Positions 45,858 to 55,754 of a stretch of 64,000 nucleotides of DNA are shown here, piece after piece; positions within the stretch are counted from its first letter, which is position 1, and every line of letters begins with the position of its first letter. Below the pieces are notes generated by a model. That model saw only the letters and a program-made list of their open reading frames with translations. It was not told where the DNA came from and did not search any database. The translations under genes and the position numbers were made by a program. Origin of the DNA: an uncultured Bacilli bacterium (GTDB lineage: Bacteria > Bacillota_I > Bacilli_A > RF39 > UBA660); the NCBI GenBank assembly GCA_934098705.1, contig CAKOPC010000002.1, positions 186,001-250,000 of the forward strand. Direction: 5' to 3'.

Positions 45858-47987
45858 ATGAATGAAAAAGAAGAGTTAAAACAAAGTATATTTAATTTTT
45901 TTGAAAAACAAAAATCAAAAACTTATGCATATAACCAATTATTAAAACTTTTTAATGTTACCAAAAAAGAGGAACCAATATTTAATGAAGCCTTAAGAAC
46001 ACTTCAAATACAAGGAAAAGTGCTTTTTACAAATAGCAAAAAATATACACTATTTCCATTTAATACAAGCCTTGTAACAGGTAAAATAAAATATGATACT
46101 ACAGATGGCTATTATGTTTTAGTAAATAATAAAAAAATATTTATTCCAAACTATCTTTTAAATGGTGCTTTAGAAAAAGATTACTGTTTAATAAATAAAA
46201 ATTATAAAGATAAAAATAATCAGTATGGTGAAGTAAAAAGTATTATTTATAGAAAAAAAGATGAATACATATTTGACTATATATACGAAGATGGCAAAAC
46301 AAAATTAGTACCCTACTCCTTTGACTTTCCTTATAAAATAAATCTTAAAAATATAGAAAAAGAAAAATTAGTTGTTGGAGAAAGAGTATCCCTTGTTTTA
46401 GAAAAGTTGGATGATAATACTTACACAGCTTATGTAAAAGATTATATAGGACACGTAACAGATCCAGATTTTGAAATAAAAACTATAGCAAAAAAGTTTG
46501 ATATAGAGCTTGATATACCACAAAATGTACTAAAAGAAGTACAAGAAATTAAACAATATGTAACCGAAAAAGAAATGCAAGGTAGAACTGATTTAAGAGA
46601 TAAAAGAATTGTAACCTTAGATGGTGTAGATACTAAAGATATAGATGATTCTTTTTTAGTGACTAAAAATTTAGATACTTATACCCTACTAGTTTCTATC
46701 GCAGATGTTTCTCATTATGTAAAATATGGTTCAAAAATATATGAAGATGCTAAAAATCGTGGTAATAGTTACTACCCTGCTAACTTTGTTATACCAATGC
46801 TTCATCATTTATTATCAAATGGTATATGTTCTTTAAACGAAAATGTTGATAGACTTACCCTATCTGTTTCAATGACAATAAATAAAAAAGGACAAGTAAT
46901 TGACTATAATATTTTTGAAGGCGTTATAAATTCTAAAAAGAAAATGAGTTATGAAGATGTAAATAAAATATTTGATGGTGAAATTATTCCTGGTTACGAA
47001 CCATTTATCAATGACTTAGAGGTAGCAAGAGAACTTGGTGAAATCTTAAATAACGTAAAATGTAAAAGAGGTTATATTAATATGGGAGAAAATGAAATAT
47101 CATCATCAAAAGAAGAGGATAATATAACAATTAAAAGCCAAGAAAGAGGTATCGCAGAGCATATGATTGAGGATTTTATGTTACTCGCAAATGAAACTAT
47201 TGCAAAATATGCCTTTTCTATGTCTTTACCTTTTATATATCGTGTGCATGAAAAACCAGATAAAGAAAAAGTAAAAGAAGTCCTACAAGTTATAAAAAAT
47301 ATGGGATATGACATTAAAGTTCACCATAAATTAGATACAAATTATGCTATGCAAGAAATAATGGAACAAGTATCTAAACTTCCAGAAGCTAGTATTATCT
47401 CACTTATGATACTTCAAACATCTATGAAAAGAGCAATTTATACAAAGGATAAAATGGAACATTTTGGTTTAGCCCTTAAAAATTACACTCACTATACAAG
47501 TCCAATAAGAAGATTTATAGATCTTATAGTTCATATGTTAATTAAAAAAAATCTACATGGAGAAGTATTGGAAGACCAAGAAGAATTGTTAGAAGAATTA
47601 ACAGAAATATGTAATCATTGTAATCAAACAAATAAAAATGCTGATGACTTTGAAAGAGCTGTAAATAATATGTTAATAATGGAATATTTAGAACAAAATA
47701 CGGATAAAATATTTAATGTTATCATAGTAAATATTAATTCAAACACTATAACAGTAAAAACAGACAATGAAATATATGGAAAAATATATATAGATTCATT
47801 AACAGAAAAGTATAATTATGATAGCAAGAAAAAAAGCTTATATCATGGAAATGACACCTTAAATGTTGGAGATACTATAAATGTAGTTGTAAAAAAATTA
47901 GACAAAGAACATAGTAAAATTACATTTAAATATCTAAATAAAGTCTTAGAAAATGAAACAAATACTCTAAAACGTATAAGAAAATAA
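45858..47987 (+). CDS. rnr: Ribonuclease R
   Basis: Processive 3'-5' exoribonuclease that degrades structured RNA. The 709-aa chain has N-terminal helix-turn-helix and cold-shock domains, the RNB catalytic domain (VTLDGVDTKDIDDSFLV with the magnesium aspartates, VSIADVSHYV, YPANFVIPMLHHLLSNGICSLNE, HYTSPIRRFIDLIVHMLI), and a C-terminal S1 domain. It sits between rsmG and noc, a position not seen in Bacillus, where noc follows rsmG directly. Confidence 0.96.
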   Translation: MNEKEELKQSIFNFFEKQKSKTYAYNQLLKLFNVTKKEEPIFNEALRTLQIQGKVLFTNSKKYTLFPFNTSLVTGKIKYDTTDGYYVLVNNKKIFIPNYLLNGALEKDYCLINKNYKDKNNQYGEVKSIIYRKKDEYIFDYIYEDGKTKLVPYSFDFPYKINLKNIEKEKLVVGERVSLVLEKLDDNTYTAYVKDYIGHVTDPDFEIKTIAKKFDIELDIPQNVLKEVQEIKQYVTEKEMQGRTDLRDKRIVTLDGVDTKDIDDSFLVTKNLDTYTLLVSIADVSHYVKYGSKIYEDAKNRGNSYYPANFVIPMLHHLLSNGICSLNENVDRLTLSVSMTINKKGQVIDYNIFEGVINSKKKMSYEDVNKIFDGEIIPGYEPFINDLEVARELGEILNNVKCKRGYINMGENEISSSKEEDNITIKSQERGIAEHMIEDFMLLANETIAKYAFSMSLPFIYRVHEKPDKEKVKEVLQVIKNMGYDIKVHHKLDTNYAMQEIMEQVSKLPEASIISLMILQTSMKRAIYTKDKMEHFGLALKNYTHYTSPIRRFIDLIVHMLIKKNLHGEVLEDQEELLEELTEICNHCNQTNKNADDFERAVNNMLIMEYLEQNTDKIFNVIIVNINSNTITVKTDNEIYGKIYIDSLTEKYNYDSKKKSLYHGNDTLNVGDTINVVVKKLDKEHSKITFKYLNKVLENETNTLKRIRK

Positions 47988-47992
47988 ACATA

Positions 47993-48020
47993 AAATTACC
48001 TAAATGGTAGTTTTTTCTTT
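47993..48020 (+). terminator. Terminator after rnr
   Basis: Stem AAATTACC/GGTAGTTT (one wobble) followed by TTTTTT (47993-48020), eight bases past the stop. Confidence 0.7.
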
Positions 48021-48102
48021 GTTATAAACTTGAAGCACACAAAACATAATTATTCATAAGTGTATTGCCACTTGTATGCAACAAAAATTTAATTAAAATA
48101 AC

Positions 48103-48131
48103 TTGTAAATTAATAAAAAATATTATATAAT
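48103..48131 (+). promoter_or_regulatory. Promoter of noc
   Basis: TTGTAA (48103-48108), 17-base spacer, TATAAT (48126-48131), about 45 bases before the noc start. Confidence 0.65.
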
Positions 48132-48175
48132 GTAATATAGGTTAATAGTACGAAGAATGAAAGAGGGTATAAATT

Positions 48176-49411
48176 ATGAATTTAGAAAAGGAAGTATTCG
48201 AATTAGAACTTGCTGATATATTGCCAAATAGATTTCAACCAAGAGAAAAGTTTGATGATACAGATTTACAAGAACTTGCAACATCAATAAGAGAACATGG
48301 TGTAATTCAGCCTATTATTGTAAGAAAAGTAGGAGATAAATACGAGATAATAGCAGGAGAAAGAAGGTTCCGTGCCTCACAACTTGCAGGGCGTACAACT
48401 ATCCCTGCGATAATAAGAAATATAGATGACAAGGAAAGTGCTAAAATTGCCTTACTTGAAAATTTACAAAGAAAAAATCTAACTTCAATCGAAGAAGCAA
48501 GAACATACCAAACAATATTAAAATTAGATAATTTAACACAAGAAGAACTTGCTGAAACACTTGGAAAATCACAATCTGCTGTTGCCAATAAGTTAAGATT
48601 ATTAAATCTTACACCAGAAGTACAAGATGCTCTTTTAAAAGAAGAAATATCAGAACGTCATGCAAGAAGTTTACTTAATATACAAGACCCAGAAAAACAA
48701 AAAGAACTATTAAATAAAGTAATAATGCAAAGAATGACAGTAAAACAATTAGATGATGAAATAGCTCTTATAACAGGCAAAGTAAACCCAAATGCAGTAG
48801 AAGAAAAAATAGTACAAGAAGAAAAAAATGAAAATAAAGAAGTTCCTCAAACTTTAACTATTACACCAGAAGTAAAAGAAGAAGAGGTAAAAGTAGAAAA
48901 TAAACCAATAGATAGAAATATATTTAATAGGTTAAGACAAGATGAAACCGAAGTAGAAAAAGAGGAAACACCTTTAGATGATATACCAAAAGATCCTTAT
49001 AAAGATATATTAGAAAATACTTATATTCCAACATCAAAAGAATTAAAAATGGCTCCAGAACATGATACTATGCCAACACCTAAATATGAAGGTCCAAAAT
49101 ATGATTTTAATTCATATACTAATGAAGAACCAAAACAATATACTGCCTATAATAGAATTGAATCATTATTAACAAATGATGCTTTAGATAATAAAGAAAA
49201 AGATATTAAAGAAGTAAAAGAAGAAGTACAAGATGATACTAAGGAGCAAAATAATGATATATATGATATGCGTTTTGCTATAAATAATTTTAGACAAGCT
49301 ATACAAAATACAGAAAAATTTGGTTTTAAAATAGAAACTGAGGAATTTGATTTTGATAATGTATATCAAATTATAATAAAAATAGATAAAAATAAGAAGG
49401 ATGTAAATTAA
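48176..49411 (+). CDS. noc: Nucleoid occlusion protein Noc (ParB paralogue), long form
   Basis: CTP-dependent DNA clamp that binds NBS sites and stops division over the chromosome. Residues 1-205 are a clear ParB/Noc core: ILPNRFQPREKFDD, the CTP site GERRFRAS (61-68), ALLENLQRKNL (92-102), and the helix-turn-helix LTQEELAETLGKSQSAVANKL (120-140). A long acidic, low-complexity linker (about 206-355) follows, then a C-terminal segment RFAINNFRQAIQNTEKFGFKI resembling the Noc dimerisation end. At 411 aa it is much longer than Bacillus Noc (283), and the membrane-targeting N-terminal amphipathic helix is missing. It differs from parB at 50297 in the helix-turn-helix, and NBS sites in the window support the Noc call. 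Confidence 0.82.
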   Translation: MNLEKEVFELELADILPNRFQPREKFDDTDLQELATSIREHGVIQPIIVRKVGDKYEIIAGERRFRASQLAGRTTIPAIIRNIDDKESAKIALLENLQRKNLTSIEEARTYQTILKLDNLTQEELAETLGKSQSAVANKLRLLNLTPEVQDALLKEEISERHARSLLNIQDPEKQKELLNKVIMQRMTVKQLDDEIALITGKVNPNAVEEKIVQEEKNENKEVPQTLTITPEVKEEEVKVENKPIDRNIFNRLRQDETEVEKEETPLDDIPKDPYKDILENTYIPTSKELKMAPEHDTMPTPKYEGPKYDFNSYTNEEPKQYTAYNRIESLLTNDALDNKEKDIKEVKEEVQDDTKEQNNDIYDMRFAINNFRQAIQNTEKFGFKIETEEFDFDNVYQIIIKIDKNKKDVN

Positions 49412-49521
49412 TATATTTGCACCTTTTTTAAATTTTATAAAAAAGTTTTAAAATATACTTTAAAAATATTCCAATTTTTGATAAACTATATATAGTCTAA
49501 AAAAGAAGTAGGAGTATTATT

Positions 49522-50313
49522 ATGGGAAAAGTAATTTCATTAATTAATCAAAAAGGTGGCGTAGGAAAGACAACAACAAGTATAAACCTTGCTGCATCTT
49601 TAGCCATATTAAATAAAAAAGTTTTACTTGTAGACTTAGATCCACAATGTAATGCAACAACAGGAATTGGAATAAATAAGGGAGATATTGAAAAAAGTAT
49701 TTATAATGTTTTAAATAATTCATGTGAAATAGAAGATGTAATTATAAAAACAAAATACAAAAATTTATATGTTTTACCAGCAAATATTAATTTAGCAGGT
49801 ATTGATATTGAAATAAGAGATAATAGTAGAAATGATTCAAATTATCTTCAAGCAGAACAATTAAAAATACATATAGATAAAATAAAAAATGATTATGATT
49901 ACATTATAATAGATTGTCCCCCAGCACTTGGTATAATTACAACAAATGCACTAACTGCAGCAGATTCAGTAATTATTCCAGTACAATGTGAGTTTTTTGC
50001 ACTTGAAGGTATTACCCAGTTATTAAAAGCAATAATGTATACTAGAGAAAATTTAAATCCAAATTTAAGTATTGAAGGTGTACTTTTAACAATGTTTGAT
50101 GCAAGAACTAATATGAGCATAGAAGTAGTTGAAGAAATAAGAAAATATTTTAAAGATAAAGTCTATAATACAATAATACCAAGACTTATAAGATTAACTG
50201 AAGCTCCATCACATGGCAAACCAATTATAGTATACGATCCAAAAAGTAGAGGAGCTGAAGCATATCTAAATTTAGCCAAAGAGGTGATAGAAAAAAATGC
50301 AGGAGCAGAGTAA
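49522..50313 (+). CDS. parA: Chromosome partitioning ATPase ParA (Soj)
   Basis: Deviant-Walker ATPase that, with ParB, positions the origin and in Bacillus also controls DnaA. The 263-aa protein shows LINQKGGVGKTTTSINLAA (8-26), LVDLDPQCNATTGIG, YIIIDCPPALGIITTNAL and VLLTMFDARTNMS. Length and pattern are those of chromosomal Soj. It overlaps parB by 17 bases. Confidence 0.97.
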   Translation: MGKVISLINQKGGVGKTTTSINLAASLAILNKKVLLVDLDPQCNATTGIGINKGDIEKSIYNVLNNSCEIEDVIIKTKYKNLYVLPANINLAGIDIEIRDNSRNDSNYLQAEQLKIHIDKIKNDYDYIIIDCPPALGIITTNALTAADSVIIPVQCEFFALEGITQLLKAIMYTRENLNPNLSIEGVLLTMFDARTNMSIEVVEEIRKYFKDKVYNTIIPRLIRLTEAPSHGKPIIVYDPKSRGAEAYLNLAKEVIEKNAGAE

Positions 50314-51178
50314 AAGAAAAGCATTAGGAAGAGGACTTGAAGAATTATTTAATATAGAAGATGTAAGTTATAGCAACCTTGAAGAAAAAATAATGGAAGG
50401 AACTAAACCTGATGAAGTAAAAGAATTAAAAGTAGAAGAAATAAGAACAAATCCATATCAACCAAGAAAAATATTTGATGAAGAAAAGTTAAAGGAATTA
50501 GCTCAGTCAATAAACCTATATGGTGTAATCCAGCCAATTATCGTAAAGAAAAGTATCAAAGGTTATGAAATAATTGCGGGAGAAAGAAGATATAGAGCAT
50601 CAGTAATGGCAGGTAAAACTACTATTCCAGCAATTATTAGAGATTTTTCGGATGAAGAAATGATGGAAATCGCTATACTTGAAAATTTACAACGTGAAAA
50701 TTTAAATGTTTTAGAAGAAGCCATGGCTTATGACAGTTTAATGAGAAGACTTAATTTAACACAGGAAGAAGTTGCTAAAAGAGTTAATAAAAGTAGAAGT
50801 CATATAACAAATATACTTGGTATTTTAACATTACCAGAAGATGTGAAAAAACAAATAGCAGAAAATAAAATAACAATGGGACATGCTAGAGTATTATCAA
50901 AATTAGATGATACCGAAAAAATAAAGTATCTTGCTAAAAAAGTAGCAGATGAATCATTAAGTGTAAGAGAACTTGAAAGCATGACAAGTGGCGATGAAAC
51001 GCCAAGAAGACATAAAGTTGTAAAACAAAAAAGTTTAATATATCAAGATTTAGAAAAAGAATTATCTCTTTATTTAGGAACAAAAGTAAAATTAAATAAT
51101 AAAAAATTAGTTATTTCCTTTGTAAATGATAAAGATTTAAATAGAATACTTGAAACAATAAATTATAATAATAAATAG
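50297..51178 (+). CDS. parB: Chromosome partitioning protein ParB (Spo0J)
   Basis: CTPase clamp that loads at parS and recruits SMC. The 293-aa protein has the ParA-activating N-terminus KRKALGRGLEELF, NPYQPRKIFDEEKL, the CTP motif GERRYRAS (96-103), AILENLQRENLNVLEEA, the helix-turn-helix NLTQEEVAKRVNKSRSHITN (153-172) and a C-terminal dimer domain. Its expected targets are the 12 parS sites 21-24 kb to the left across the origin; no parS lies inside parB itself. Confidence 0.97.
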   Translation: MQEQSKRKALGRGLEELFNIEDVSYSNLEEKIMEGTKPDEVKELKVEEIRTNPYQPRKIFDEEKLKELAQSINLYGVIQPIIVKKSIKGYEIIAGERRYRASVMAGKTTIPAIIRDFSDEEMMEIAILENLQRENLNVLEEAMAYDSLMRRLNLTQEEVAKRVNKSRSHITNILGILTLPEDVKKQIAENKITMGHARVLSKLDDTEKIKYLAKKVADESLSVRELESMTSGDETPRRHKVVKQKSLIYQDLEKELSLYLGTKVKLNNKKLVISFVNDKDLNRILETINYNNK

Positions 51179-51188
51179 GAAAAAAAAT

Positions 51189-51377
51189 ATGGAAAATATT
51201 AATTATAAAATAGGAACAAAAGTAATTATGAAAAAAGAACACCCTTGTAAAAACAATATCTTTGAAGTTGTAAGATTAGGTGCGGATATAAAAGTAAGAT
51301 GTATTAAATGTAATAGATTAGTATTAATGCCAAGAATTGACTTTAATAAAAAAATAAAAAAAATAGTGGAGGAATAA
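51189..51377 (+). CDS. DUF951 family small protein
   Basis: A 62-aa protein of the DUF951 family. It has the typical IGTKVIMKKEHPCKNNIFEVVRLGADIKVRC and KCNRLVLMPR segments, with three cysteines that may bind metal. Function unknown. It lies 10 bases after parB and two before the transporter gene, so it belongs to the noc-parA-parB operon; this linkage to parB and ychF is common in Bacillota. Confidence 0.85.
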   Translation: MENINYKIGTKVIMKKEHPCKNNIFEVVRLGADIKVRCIKCNRLVLMPRIDFNKKIKKIVEE

Positions 51378-51379
51378 TT

Positions 51380-52972
51380 ATGGCAAAGAAAAAAATGAAA
51401 AAAATTATTTTACATCCAATAACAACTTATATAATATTAATATTTGTAACAATATTTTTAAGTTTTATATTAAAATTATTTGATTTTTCAGCAACATATA
51501 ACAGCATTAATTATTCAACTGGAACATTAGAAAAAACAATAGTAACAGTTAACAATATGTTAAGTTATGAAGGTATAAAATATGTTTTAAGTAATGCCGC
51601 TAAAAACTTTATTTCATCAACTACCTTATCAACCTTAATTATAACTTTAATAGGACTAGGTATTGCTGAAGAAACTGGTTTTATCCAAACATTTATGAAA
51701 AGAAGACTTGTAAAAGTAAATCCTAAAGTAATTACTTTTATGCTCTTTTTAATAGCTTTAGCATCAAGTATAGTAAATGAAGTAGGTTATGCTATTTTAA
51801 TTCCAATAGGAGCACTTTTATTTCTATTTAATGGAAGAAATCCCCTTGTTGGAATAGCAACATCTTTTGCAGGAGTTGCCTTTGGTTATGGTATAAGCTT
51901 ATTTGTTGGAACAATGGATATAAACCTATTACCATATACAACAAGTGCTGCTAATTTAATAGATAAAAGTTATTATGTACGTATGACATCAAACCTATTT
52001 ATCATGATAGCAGCCTGTGTCATATTATCTATAGTAGGTACTATTATAACAGAAAAGTTTATTGTTAAAAAACTTGGAAGATATGTACTTAAAACAAGAG
52101 ATGAGCTAGGAGTTACAAAAGAAATAGAATATTTAGATTTACAATATGAAGAACAGAAAAAAATAAAAGAAGAAAAAAGAGAGAAAAAAGGTTTAAAATA
52201 TGCAGAAATTGCAGGTATAATAGGTATTATAATATTTATATATATGATAATTCCAAATTTACCTTTATCAGGAATGTTATTAGATTTAGAAGAAGAAGCC
52301 TATGTGGATCAATTATTTGGTACTAATTCATATTTCCAAGATGGTTTTACTTATATGATGAGCATCTTATTTGCAATAATTGGAATATTCTATGGAATAG
52401 GCTCACAATCTATAAAAAATGATAAAGAACTATTTATAAAATTAGGAGAAAAATTTAGTGAAATAGGACTTTTACTTGTTATGTTATTTTTCTCAGCACA
52501 ATTTATAGCTATATTTAAAGAATCAAATATAGGAACAGTTATAACAGCAATACTAACTAATATTTTAAAGTCAATGTCCTTATCAGGAATACTTTTAATA
52601 CTACTTACCCTTATTGTTGTTGCAGTATCAAATATATTTTTAACATCATCAGTATCAAAATGGATGATAATATCACCAAGTATTGTACCTATGATGATGC
52701 AATTAAATATAAACCCAGCCTTTACTCAATTTATATTTAGAGCAGGAGAATCAATGACAAATGGAATAACACCACTATTACCATATTTCATTGTTTATAT
52801 AGGTTATTTAAATATATATAATAAAGATAAAGAAAAACCTATAACTATTGGAAAAGGCTTAGATATAATGAAACCATATTTTATTGGACTTTCACTATGC
52901 TGGATTATAATAGTTATTATGTGGTATATAATAGGTTTACCTATAGGACCAAATGTATATCCAACACTTTAG
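51380..52972 (+). CDS. AbgT-family transporter
   Basis: A 530-aa membrane protein with about 11-13 helices. The family motifs are IVNEVGYAILIPIGALLF, GRNPLVGIATSFAGVAFGYGISLFVGTMD, and the second-half SNIFLTSSVSKWMIISPSIVPMMM and FRAGESMTNGITPLLPYFIVY. AbgT proteins import p-aminobenzoyl-glutamate or export antifolate drugs. The gene follows the parB/DUF951 genes directly and ends at a strong terminator. Whether it is an importer or exporter cannot be told. Confidence 0.88.
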   Translation: MAKKKMKKIILHPITTYIILIFVTIFLSFILKLFDFSATYNSINYSTGTLEKTIVTVNNMLSYEGIKYVLSNAAKNFISSTTLSTLIITLIGLGIAEETGFIQTFMKRRLVKVNPKVITFMLFLIALASSIVNEVGYAILIPIGALLFLFNGRNPLVGIATSFAGVAFGYGISLFVGTMDINLLPYTTSAANLIDKSYYVRMTSNLFIMIAACVILSIVGTIITEKFIVKKLGRYVLKTRDELGVTKEIEYLDLQYEEQKKIKEEKREKKGLKYAEIAGIIGIIIFIYMIIPNLPLSGMLLDLEEEAYVDQLFGTNSYFQDGFTYMMSILFAIIGIFYGIGSQSIKNDKELFIKLGEKFSEIGLLLVMLFFSAQFIAIFKESNIGTVITAILTNILKSMSLSGILLILLTLIVVAVSNIFLTSSVSKWMIISPSIVPMMMQLNINPAFTQFIFRAGESMTNGITPLLPYFIVYIGYLNIYNKDKEKPITIGKGLDIMKPYFIGLSLCWIIIVIMWYIIGLPIGPNVYPTL

Positions 52973-53006
52973 ATATTTCAAAACACTTGAAATATCTTTT
53001 TTTTTT
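52971..53006 (+). terminator. Terminator after the AbgT gene
   Basis: An 11-bp stem AGATATTTCAA/TTGAAATATCT (52971-52981, 52987-52997) followed by ten or more T, one of the strongest in the window. Confidence 0.9.
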
Positions 53007-53038
53007 ATGTATAATTCTTCTTGAAGGGAAGAGGTAAT

Positions 53039-54136
53039 ATGGGATTAAAAGCAGGAATAGTAGGACTTCCAAATGTAGGGAAATCAACCCTATTTAATGC
53101 AATAACAAAAAAACACATTTTAGTAGCAAATTATCCATTTGCAACAATAGAACCAAACGTAGGAATTGTAACAGTTCCAGATATTAGGATGGAAAAATTA
53201 GAAGAAATATACACTCCAGAAGAATTAAAACCAGCAACATTTGAATTTGTTGATATAGCAGGAATTGTAAAAGGGGCAGCAAATGGAGAAGGACTTGGTA
53301 ATAAATTTTTATCACATATAAGAGAAGTAGATGCAATAGTAGAAGTTGTAAGATGTTTTGATGATAAAGAAATAACTCATGTTGATGGTAGTATTGATCC
53401 AGTAAGAGATGTTGAGGTAATAAATTTAGAACTTGCACTTGCAGATCTTGAAATTATAAATAATCGTATTGATAGAATAAGAACAAAAGCCAAAACAACC
53501 AAAGAAAAAGAAACAGTAATTGAATTTAATACTTTAGAAAAAGCAAAAGAGTCACTAGAAAAAGGAATACCATTAAGACTTGTAAAATTCACAGAAGAGG
53601 AACAAATTGCCATAAAATCATTTAACTTTTTAACATTAAAAACACATATTTATATAGCAAATATAAAAGAAGATGAAATAGGTACAGAAAATAATTATGT
53701 AAAAGCCCTAAAAGAATATGTAAAAAAAGAAGGTGCTAAAGTAATTATTATATCAGCTCAAATAGAAAGTGAACTTGCAGAACTTTGTGATAGTGAAAAG
53801 TATGAGTACTTAAAAGAATTAGGCATAAATGAATCTGGTCTTGATAAATTAACAAGAGAAACATATGAACTTTTAGGCTTAAAAACATATTTTACTTGTG
53901 GTCCAAAAGAAGTAAAAGCTTGGACATATAAAGATGGTATGAATGCTAAAGAATGTGCTGGAATAATACATAGTGATTTTGAAAAAGGCTTTATAAAAGC
54001 AGAAGTAATTGCGTATAAAGACCTAATTCAGTACAAAACAGAAAGTAAAGTAAAAGAAGCAGGTAAATTTAGAATAGAAGGCAAAGAATACTTAATGCAA
54101 GATGGAGATATTTGTCATTTTAGATTTAATTTATAA
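53039..54136 (+). CDS. ychF: Ribosome-binding GTPase/ATPase YchF (OLA1)
   Basis: P-loop NTPase of the Obg family that prefers ATP and binds ribosomes. Start at ATG 53039 after AAGAGG; homology begins MGLKAGIVGLPNVGKSTLFNAIT. Other motifs: ANYPFATIEPNVG, FVDIAGIVKGAANGEGLGNKFL and a C-terminal TGS-like domain (TYFTCGPKEVKAWTY, SDFEKGFIKAEVI). About 365 aa, normal. Confidence 0.97.
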   Translation: MGLKAGIVGLPNVGKSTLFNAITKKHILVANYPFATIEPNVGIVTVPDIRMEKLEEIYTPEELKPATFEFVDIAGIVKGAANGEGLGNKFLSHIREVDAIVEVVRCFDDKEITHVDGSIDPVRDVEVINLELALADLEIINNRIDRIRTKAKTTKEKETVIEFNTLEKAKESLEKGIPLRLVKFTEEEQIAIKSFNFLTLKTHIYIANIKEDEIGTENNYVKALKEYVKKEGAKVIIISAQIESELAELCDSEKYEYLKELGINESGLDKLTRETYELLGLKTYFTCGPKEVKAWTYKDGMNAKECAGIIHSDFEKGFIKAEVIAYKDLIQYKTESKVKEAGKFRIEGKEYLMQDGDICHFRFNL

Positions 54137-54202
54137 TTAAAGGTAGACAAAATAGTTAAATAAATTTATAATAAAAAATATAAAGTAGAAAAAGGTGGTT
54201 TC

Positions 54203-55636
54203 ATGAATTCTATAAGTATTAAAAAACTACAAGAAGATATAGAACTTTTAAAAAATCAAATAAAACTAAATATAAATATAATGTTAGAAAGCTCTAAAAA
54301 TATAACAGTATTTCAAGAATTTGAAAATAATGCCAAAGAAATATTTGAACATCAAAGAAAAACAGAACATTTTTATTTATCAAAGCAAAGTTTTGACAAT
54401 TTAAGAGGAGTATTTTTTATAACTGGAGGACCAAATTATAAAGAATTAAAAGATTTAATATACTTTTATATTCAAACATATAAATTTAAAAAAGATCAAA
54501 GAAGATTTGTAAATTATGAAGATTTGGAAAATAGAATACTTGAGTGTACTACTTTAGAAATTAATAGAATTATAAAACTTAGAGATAATTTACAGGAAGC
54601 AGTTAAACTCCAAGCATTAATAGAAAAAGTAGAACAAGATATAAAAAGTGAAAAAATAATAGATTTAGAAAGACAAGATTTATATAAAATATATAACCTT
54701 GTAAAAGACATAGATGTAAAAATAATACTTGAAATTCTAGAATATAATAATAGTTTCATAAATAAAGAAGTAAAAGAAGAAGTACAAGAAGAAGAAATTA
54801 AACAAAGTGGTGAAAATAAAATAGAATTACAAGAGGAAAAAGAACTTGAGGAAAAAGATGAAGAAGAAAAACCACTTGAAAAAGAAGATTTTGAAGAAAT
54901 AGAAAATTTATATGAAGAAGATTCTAAACTATCTTTATCCCCAAATGCATCAAGTATTTATAGTGTAATTACATCAATGATGTTAACAGAAAATATGGAA
55001 GATATACAAAATTATATAAAAACAACTGTAAACTGGGGAAAAGCATATATAGATGAAATAATAAATTATTTAAAACAAATAAATGATATGGAAACTTTAA
55101 ATGTAATAAAAAAGGCACTAGATACACCCCAACAAGAAGAAACATTAGAAAATGAAAAGGTAGATAAGCAAGAAAAAACAGCTCTTTTAATTTTTAAAGG
55201 GTATGATAAAACAACATCATTAATAGAAAAAGATGTAAAACAAATTGTTGATAAAGGACACTTGTTAGGAGTACAAAAGTATTTGGATGAATTATCATGT
55301 GGAAATATTAATATGCGAGAAGAAAAGTATGAAGCAGAACTTGCTGGGTCATATCATAAAAAAAGTGAAAAAGCAGTAAGATTAAGTTATGATATCTTAA
55401 AAGAAGGCATATATTACATATATAATATAACTGTAAAAAAGGATAACTGGGATAAATCAAGTAGAGAAAGTATTAAAAGAAGAAGACCAAATGATAAAGA
55501 AAAAACAGATTTATTAAAGGCTTTGGAAGATAAAGAAAAGTTTAGTGAAATAGTTAAAAGAAATGATGAAATTCTAAATAATATTACTAAATATATTGAA
55601 GATAACACAAATAAAAAAAATAAGGACTTAAAGTAG
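54203..55636 (+). CDS. Unknown acidic coiled-coil protein
   Basis: A 477-aa soluble protein with no family I recognise. Residues 1-50 and 125-190 look like coiled coil. Residues about 193-240 are a Glu/Lys low-complexity linker. A second helical block (about 245-310) is followed by a C-terminal domain (about 330-470) with KTALLIFKGYDKTTSLIEKDVKQIVDKG and ending in a charged helix. No signal peptide or membrane segment. Good ribosome binding site (AAAGGTGG). It stands between ychF and secA, both housekeeping genes, so it may be a lineage-specific core protein rather than a mobile gene. Confidence 0.7.
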   Translation: MNSISIKKLQEDIELLKNQIKLNINIMLESSKNITVFQEFENNAKEIFEHQRKTEHFYLSKQSFDNLRGVFFITGGPNYKELKDLIYFYIQTYKFKKDQRRFVNYEDLENRILECTTLEINRIIKLRDNLQEAVKLQALIEKVEQDIKSEKIIDLERQDLYKIYNLVKDIDVKIILEILEYNNSFINKEVKEEVQEEEIKQSGENKIELQEEKELEEKDEEEKPLEKEDFEEIENLYEEDSKLSLSPNASSIYSVITSMMLTENMEDIQNYIKTTVNWGKAYIDEIINYLKQINDMETLNVIKKALDTPQQEETLENEKVDKQEKTALLIFKGYDKTTSLIEKDVKQIVDKGHLLGVQKYLDELSCGNINMREEKYEAELAGSYHKKSEKAVRLSYDILKEGIYYIYNITVKKDNWDKSSRESIKRRRPNDKEKTDLLKALEDKEKFSEIVKRNDEILNNITKYIEDNTNKKNKDLK

Positions 55637-55650
55637 TACAAAGTCCTTTT
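55622..55650 (+). terminator. Terminator after the coiled-coil gene
   Basis: Stem AAGGACTT/AAGTCCTT (55622-55629, 55641-55648) with the stop codon in the loop, followed by TT. Confidence 0.6.
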
Positions 55651-55675
55651 ATATTGAAATAAAAATGTTAAAATG

Positions 55676-55705
55676 TTGACTTTATAACCATATCTACATT
55701 ATAAT
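55676..55705 (+). promoter_or_regulatory. Promoter of secA
   Basis: TTGACT (55676-55681), 18-base spacer, TATAAT (55700-55705), 50 bases before the secA start. Confidence 0.7.
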
Positions 55706-55754
55706 AAATATTGCAAAGAAATAATAAATCTATATATAAATAAGGAGGATTATT

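Noticed and set aside
48020..48100. Short hairpin ATAAGTG/CACTTGTAT before noc as a regulatory RNA
   Set aside because: The stem is interrupted and no conserved RNA motif is recognisable.
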